A DNA stretch of 64,000 nucleotides from Ostrinia nubilalis. Lineage: Eukaryota > Arthropoda > Insecta > Lepidoptera > Crambidae. Position 1 is the first letter of the stretch, and each line of letters begins with the position of its first letter. This document shows positions 51,901-57,900 of this stretch, piece after piece. Under the pieces are notes generated by a model that was given only the letters and a program-made list of their open reading frames with translations, made no database searches and was not told the DNA's origin. Both the position numbers and the translations under genes were made by a program. Location: NCBI RefSeq assembly GCF_963855985.1, contig NC_087110.1, positions 11,957,001 to 12,021,000 of the forward strand, given 5' to 3'.

Positions 51901-54900
51901 AGTACGTCGGACTGAAGCAATCAAATTATATTTTTTTTAGAAATAATTTAGTAATTTGCATTGCACAAGTACACAACACACTTATGCCCGTTTTCACCAC
52001 CAATCCCTAATTCTTAAGTAACCCGTTGTTACCATATGGGTCACTTAAAAATTAGGAATTGATGGTGAAAACAGGCATTAGTCCCGTTAGCTCCTCGTAC
52101 TAAGTTAATATGCTTGTGTCACAAGTGGGCTCACCACAATAATCGAGCGGATTTCGAACTCGCGTTCCTCGGATGACGACTCGACCCCTTCACCGTTCGG
52201 CTCGGTAGTTACGAGTCGAATTCGGTAATTAGGCCAAAATTGGTCGGATGAATCATTGTGGCTTTATTTATTTAAAACTATTGTTTGTTTTTGGACACCG
52301 GAATAAGGTTAGCCTAGTCCACTAAATGTGTTGTCTCCGCAGGCGGCCCGTACTCGGGCGGCGGCAGCAAGGCGGGCGGCGGCGCGGCCGAGCTTACCAA
52401 CGCCATGTACAAGACGCACGTCGCGCTCAACAAGGTCAACGTGAGTACACAACCACTATACTCCCCTGACAAGATACCATACTGAATCCATGTAAACTCC
52501 GGTCGTTGAGTACATAGAATTTAGTCCAATGACCCCAAGCTACACATCCTTATCGCTCGCGCGTAATTATATTGATGTCGTGCTCGCACACTCACTGCGG
52601 CCGCCCGTCGCACAGTCGCGTTATTCGTCATTGGACGGTATTCTATTTGCTCGGCGACCGGACTTTAGTGTCAAAAAACTACATTGAAAATATTTCTTGA
52701 ACAACTTGACTTGAACTTGACAAAATTAACGAAAATTTTAGATTTTTGGTAGCTTTGAAATCAATTTCTAATTTACAAAAAGCAAATAGACGAAAGATAT
52801 TGGTCCTTCTAAGAACATCATAGATAGAGAGAGAGACAAAACCCTATTGCCATGCTTTTTATGAACTGTCAGAAAATCGCCATCCATACATTTTGTGAAG
52901 CAAAAAACAAGCTATAGCTTTTGACCAATTTTAAATATTGATGTCAAAGCTACTAAATATCTAACCTATGATTATGTAAATAAGTTATTGATCAATCAAT
53001 GACCTAATGAAAAATATCTCAGTTTAGGACAGATAAATCATGTAGTCATAAGAATACTTACATAACTCGTTTGTTAAAACAAAATTAATTGTCTCAATTA
53101 ATCCCATTGATCTCTATAAATTGCTCCTACGTTTGAATAAAACATATTTTCAGCAATGTAGTAGGCATATTTTAAATATACATAGGTACTTTATGTATTA
53201 TGATTTTATGAAGGCTTTCGATAGACATTTAGCAGACGTGTGTTTGAAATTGATTTGCATTTTGTTTTGGCCATGTTTGATGGTGATGGGTTGACATGCT
53301 GAAGAGAATGTGTATGCCATGTTTGAGAATTTGAGTGGTAGTTTTGAAGCTTTTATAAAAGCGAGTCAAGATTATTTATAAATATTTATTTGAATAATTT
53401 TAAATGTCGTATGTGTTTATTTTCTTCTTCATTAGGTGTTCAATGTAGTCGATTTGTTTATTTACCGTGTGTCAATGAAAACAGAAACTTTGAATAAATG
53501 ATGCTGATGACATACTTTTGAAAATAATCAGAGATGTCGCATAAATCTTAAATCTTACACCATTAAGCATGTAAATCCATTACGATTTAAATGTGGCGCA
53601 AAATGAAATATTAATTTTTGAGCATAAAGAGCCTCGATCGTGGAGCTTTGGTAAGCTTCATAAAGAGCTTAGGTTCCCTATGCAGTTGACTCCTCTGAAT
53701 AAATGATCATTCCATCATTGATACGGCAGTATCTACGCTCCTGCCTGGTTCACCACCGTGTAGACGACAGAAATTGCGATTTGGAATAATAAATTAATAA
53801 TAATAATGACTTAAAAAACAATAGGAATGAGCATAGCCATGTATTGTGTGATGCATTCCTTGCGCTGGTAGTCCTAGGCTGTACGGGTGCGGGTGTTTCA
53901 GAGCTACGACAAGGCGGCGTTCCACAGCGGCACTCCGCCGCCATTCGGCGCCGGCTCGCACCTCTACATCCCGGCGCCGCCGCACCATCCGCACCACCAC
54001 CACCACAACGCGCACTCGCAGCACCAGGTGAGCGCACCACCCTCCACAACATGTACACACCACACGCTCCACAGCGGCTCGCACCTCTACATCCCGGCGC
54101 CGCCGCACCATCCGCACCACCACCACCACAACGCGCACTCGCAGCACCAGGTGAGCGCACCACCCTCCACAACATGTACACACCACACGCTCCACAGCGG
54201 CTCGCACCTCTACATCCCGGCGCCGCCGCACCATCCGCACCACCACCACCACAACGCGCACTCGCAGCACCAGGTGAGCGCACCACCCTCCACAACATGT
54301 ACACACCACACGCTCCACAGCGGCTCGCACCTCTACATCCCGGCGCCGCCGCACCATCCGCACCACCACCACCACAACGCGCACTCGCAGCACCAGGTGA
54401 GCGCACCACCCTCCACAACATGTACACACCACACGCTCCACAGCGGCTCGCACCTCTACATCCCGGCGCCGCCGCACCATCCGCACCACCACCACCACAA
54501 CGCGCACTCGCAGCACCAGGTGAGCGCACCACCCTCCACAACATGTACACACCACACGCTCCACAGCGGCTCGCACCTCTACATCCCGGCGCCGCCGCAC
54601 CATCCGCACCAGATGAGCTCGTCTACCCTCGACAATATACAGGGTGGAATTTTGTAATGCCACCTGGAGGGAAAGTACTCTTAATATTGTAGATAGAACA
54701 TTTTTCGCAAAGAAAATATTCCTTTATTTTTGAAAAGAAATAGAACTGCATTCAAAGATTTCCAAAAATTTGCTTGCCACGCCCGGGAATTGAACCGACT
54801 AAAATCTGTTAAAAATTACACCCTGTATTTTTATTACATCGATCGTTAAGATTAAGTATAAGGATGAAATCTCTCTAACAAACTTGATAAATCAAATGAA

Positions 54901-57900
54901 ATAAAACCATGAAATCTTAAATTATTTTAATTAATATACCGAAAATTGTATGGTATGGTAGTGAATTTTCGAAAATCTTTGAATGCAGTTCACTTTCTTT
55001 TCAAAAATAAAGGAATGTTTTCTTTGAGTAAAATTTTCTATCTACAGTATTAAGAGTACTTTCCCTCCAGGTGGCATTACAAAATTCCACCCTGTATATA
55101 CACCACACGTACACTATGTTGGCAGTAGCAGACTGTAAGACACCCCGCAGACCACGGACTTTAAGAGGGTCGGCTTCCAATTTGTATGGAAGAATCGGCC
55201 GATACCCATACAAATGGTGTAATGCAGTGTTTTTTAACCTGTGGGTCGCGAGAGGTCGTAAAAACTACCTCAGTAAAAAATCATTACTACTTATAAAGAC
55301 AGATTTATCCGAAATCTGTATCCGTATTCGATCCCTACAAACATTTTTGTAACATTATAAAATGCGTGAAAAAAAAGCGAACGGTCGGGGGGTCGCCAAA
55401 CATTTTTTTCATACTAGGGGGGTTGTGTCATGAAAAAGGTTGAAAAACACTGGTGTAATGTGAGCACTTCCATACAAGTTCATACTGATTAAGCCTACTT
55501 ATCCATACTGATTAACAGCCCGACAAAAAGTCTGTAGTCTGCGGCTAGGCTTAATCAGTATGATAAACACGTCAGATTTCAAAAAGGTGCGAGTTGATGA
55601 CATAAAAAACAGAAGGTGCCAACTCGCATCTTTAGAGGTGCGAGATGACGAATAACTCGATAAGTAAGAAAGTGCACATATTGGTATCAGCCGATTCTCC
55701 ATACAAATTAGAATCGGGCCCAACTATCGGCCGACAAAAGAAATATGCACCATCCTAGACTACATCTCACTTAACACCAGGTGCGATTGCGCTCAAATAC
55801 CTGCCTTGTTATGCATAAAAAATGTTTATGGTCTGCGGGGAGTCTAACAGCCCGACTGCCTAAAGGTCACATCAGACCCGGTCCATCCGTCATTGTCCAA
55901 CGTTTTACGCTCATTTACACTCACAGACACACACGTTAACCCGTTAAACGTATAGGGCCCACTTGCACAACTACATTGTAAGAAGTATATACTTTGCGAG
56001 TATACCCAAAGTAAGAAATGTTTGTACTAAGGACAACAGGTATAAACAAACATAGTGATAAAAGTTTATCAGTTGTGCCAAAATTGGTCAATAGCTATGA
56101 ATAATAATTTGGGTTGAATTTATTTTTACTTAAAAAAAAAGCTTTTTAAACAATTGATAAAACAGTGCAGGTGGGCCAAAAGCGAATAGTGATACACATG
56201 ACAAAATTAAATACAAAACAAACCCAGTAATAATAAGTTAATATAGATTTAGTTATTTATTACTTAATTAAGCATCTCTTTCATACATCAATAAATTCGC
56301 TGCATTGCACACGTTCTAAGCCTAAAAACATTGCAGCAGTATCCCAAATAGTTTCTAAACATTTCATGAAAGATTTTATTTTTTGAAAGATTAAAGTTTC
56401 ACAAAAATTTCATACACTTAATATAATTTGTATATAAGTACGCCTTGACTCCACCGACGCATGCGAATAGTGAAGAGTTTGAACGGCATGCGTCTAGTTT
56501 GTATTTTTTACTTTAATATTACATTCTTAGAGTATGCTTTCGTTTGTAGATGGATGCCAGGGTGAACAGTAGTCATAATAGGCGGGTAAGTTAATATGTA
56601 CATCGTATATGTTTATCGCACCGTATATATTTATATGACGTATATACAGGGTGTCCCGTAATGTAACGTCAAGCCGGAACTGGGTGTTGAGGCAAGTTGT
56701 GCTGGTTATCAGAAAAATATAAAAAAAAATCTATGTGGCATATTTTAAAAATAATAGGCATTTAAAAAAAATCAAAAAATTCTACTCCAGGTGACGGTCC
56801 TTTTGCTCGTGTTGCCACAAATCTTCACTTTTTCCAAATTTTTTTTTTGTTATGTAACCCTGAATAATGCTTCTCAAAATTGTTATCAAAATTACAAAAC
56901 CAGCTGCTCCAGCTTGGATGAAAAAAATACATTATTCCCAAAAAAAAATTCAAAATAAAAATTTTGCCTTGTTTAAACTGACTGTACTGAAAAAAAAATG
57001 TACTACGCGAGTGTGGCAAGTGACGTCATAATTTGGCGCATTTAGTAAGGATTCCAAAATGGTATAACACTTGGTAAATTTTTGCTGTAATTGTCGACAA
57101 TTTTTGTTTTTTTGGAAAAAGTCCCGTTTTTAACTTTATCTACCTTGGTTAAAAAATATTATTCTAATGTGCCCAAAATTCAAGTTTCTGTGACTGACGA
57201 CCGTACAGTCAGTCACAGAAACTTTTGTCACCATGACAGTAATTAGTAGTTGACATACTGTGACAAAAGTCACCCGTGCGCGCGCGCCTTTACTACCTGC
57301 TCTGCCTGCACTTGTACTTGGTAACAGGGATAATAAGGATATGAAGTTTCGGTTATGGATACGGTTACGGATATTAGAATAATATTATACCGGTTTCGGT
57401 TACGGTCACGGATATGAAATCATTTCAGATTATCCGAAAGTCTCGGATAATTTCGGTTACGGAATTATTAGAATTTCAAAAATGTAGGTATAATACAAAT
57501 AGCAAGATGCTGCGTGAGCGTGACCCACATAGCTACTTTATGTACCAACTAAGACGACACCATGTATAATAAAGGTAAAACAGGCTGGCATATTAGATGG
57601 TGCCAGCGAATGCCAGACAAGTTGGTAACAAATATTAAGATTTAAGGTACAATTCCAAAACGGGCCGCAGACCGCAAACTGCAACCGCAAACTGCAAAAC
57701 TATGAAATCGGCAGCGCGGCATTGCAGCTGCGGCACGTATACTGCAGATTTCATAGAGTTTTGCAGTTTGGCCTTTATCCGAAACTATCCGTAACTTTTG
57801 AATCAGTTTCGGTTACGGTTATGGACATTTTTTTATTTCGGATATCCGATAGTTTCGGTTACGGTTACGGATATCTATAACATCCCTGCTTGGTAAGATG

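Noticed and set aside
53750..54692. Long ORFs on both strands over the His-rich array
   Set aside because: The 123-bp unit is stop-free in several frames, so these are repeat shadows of exon 26.
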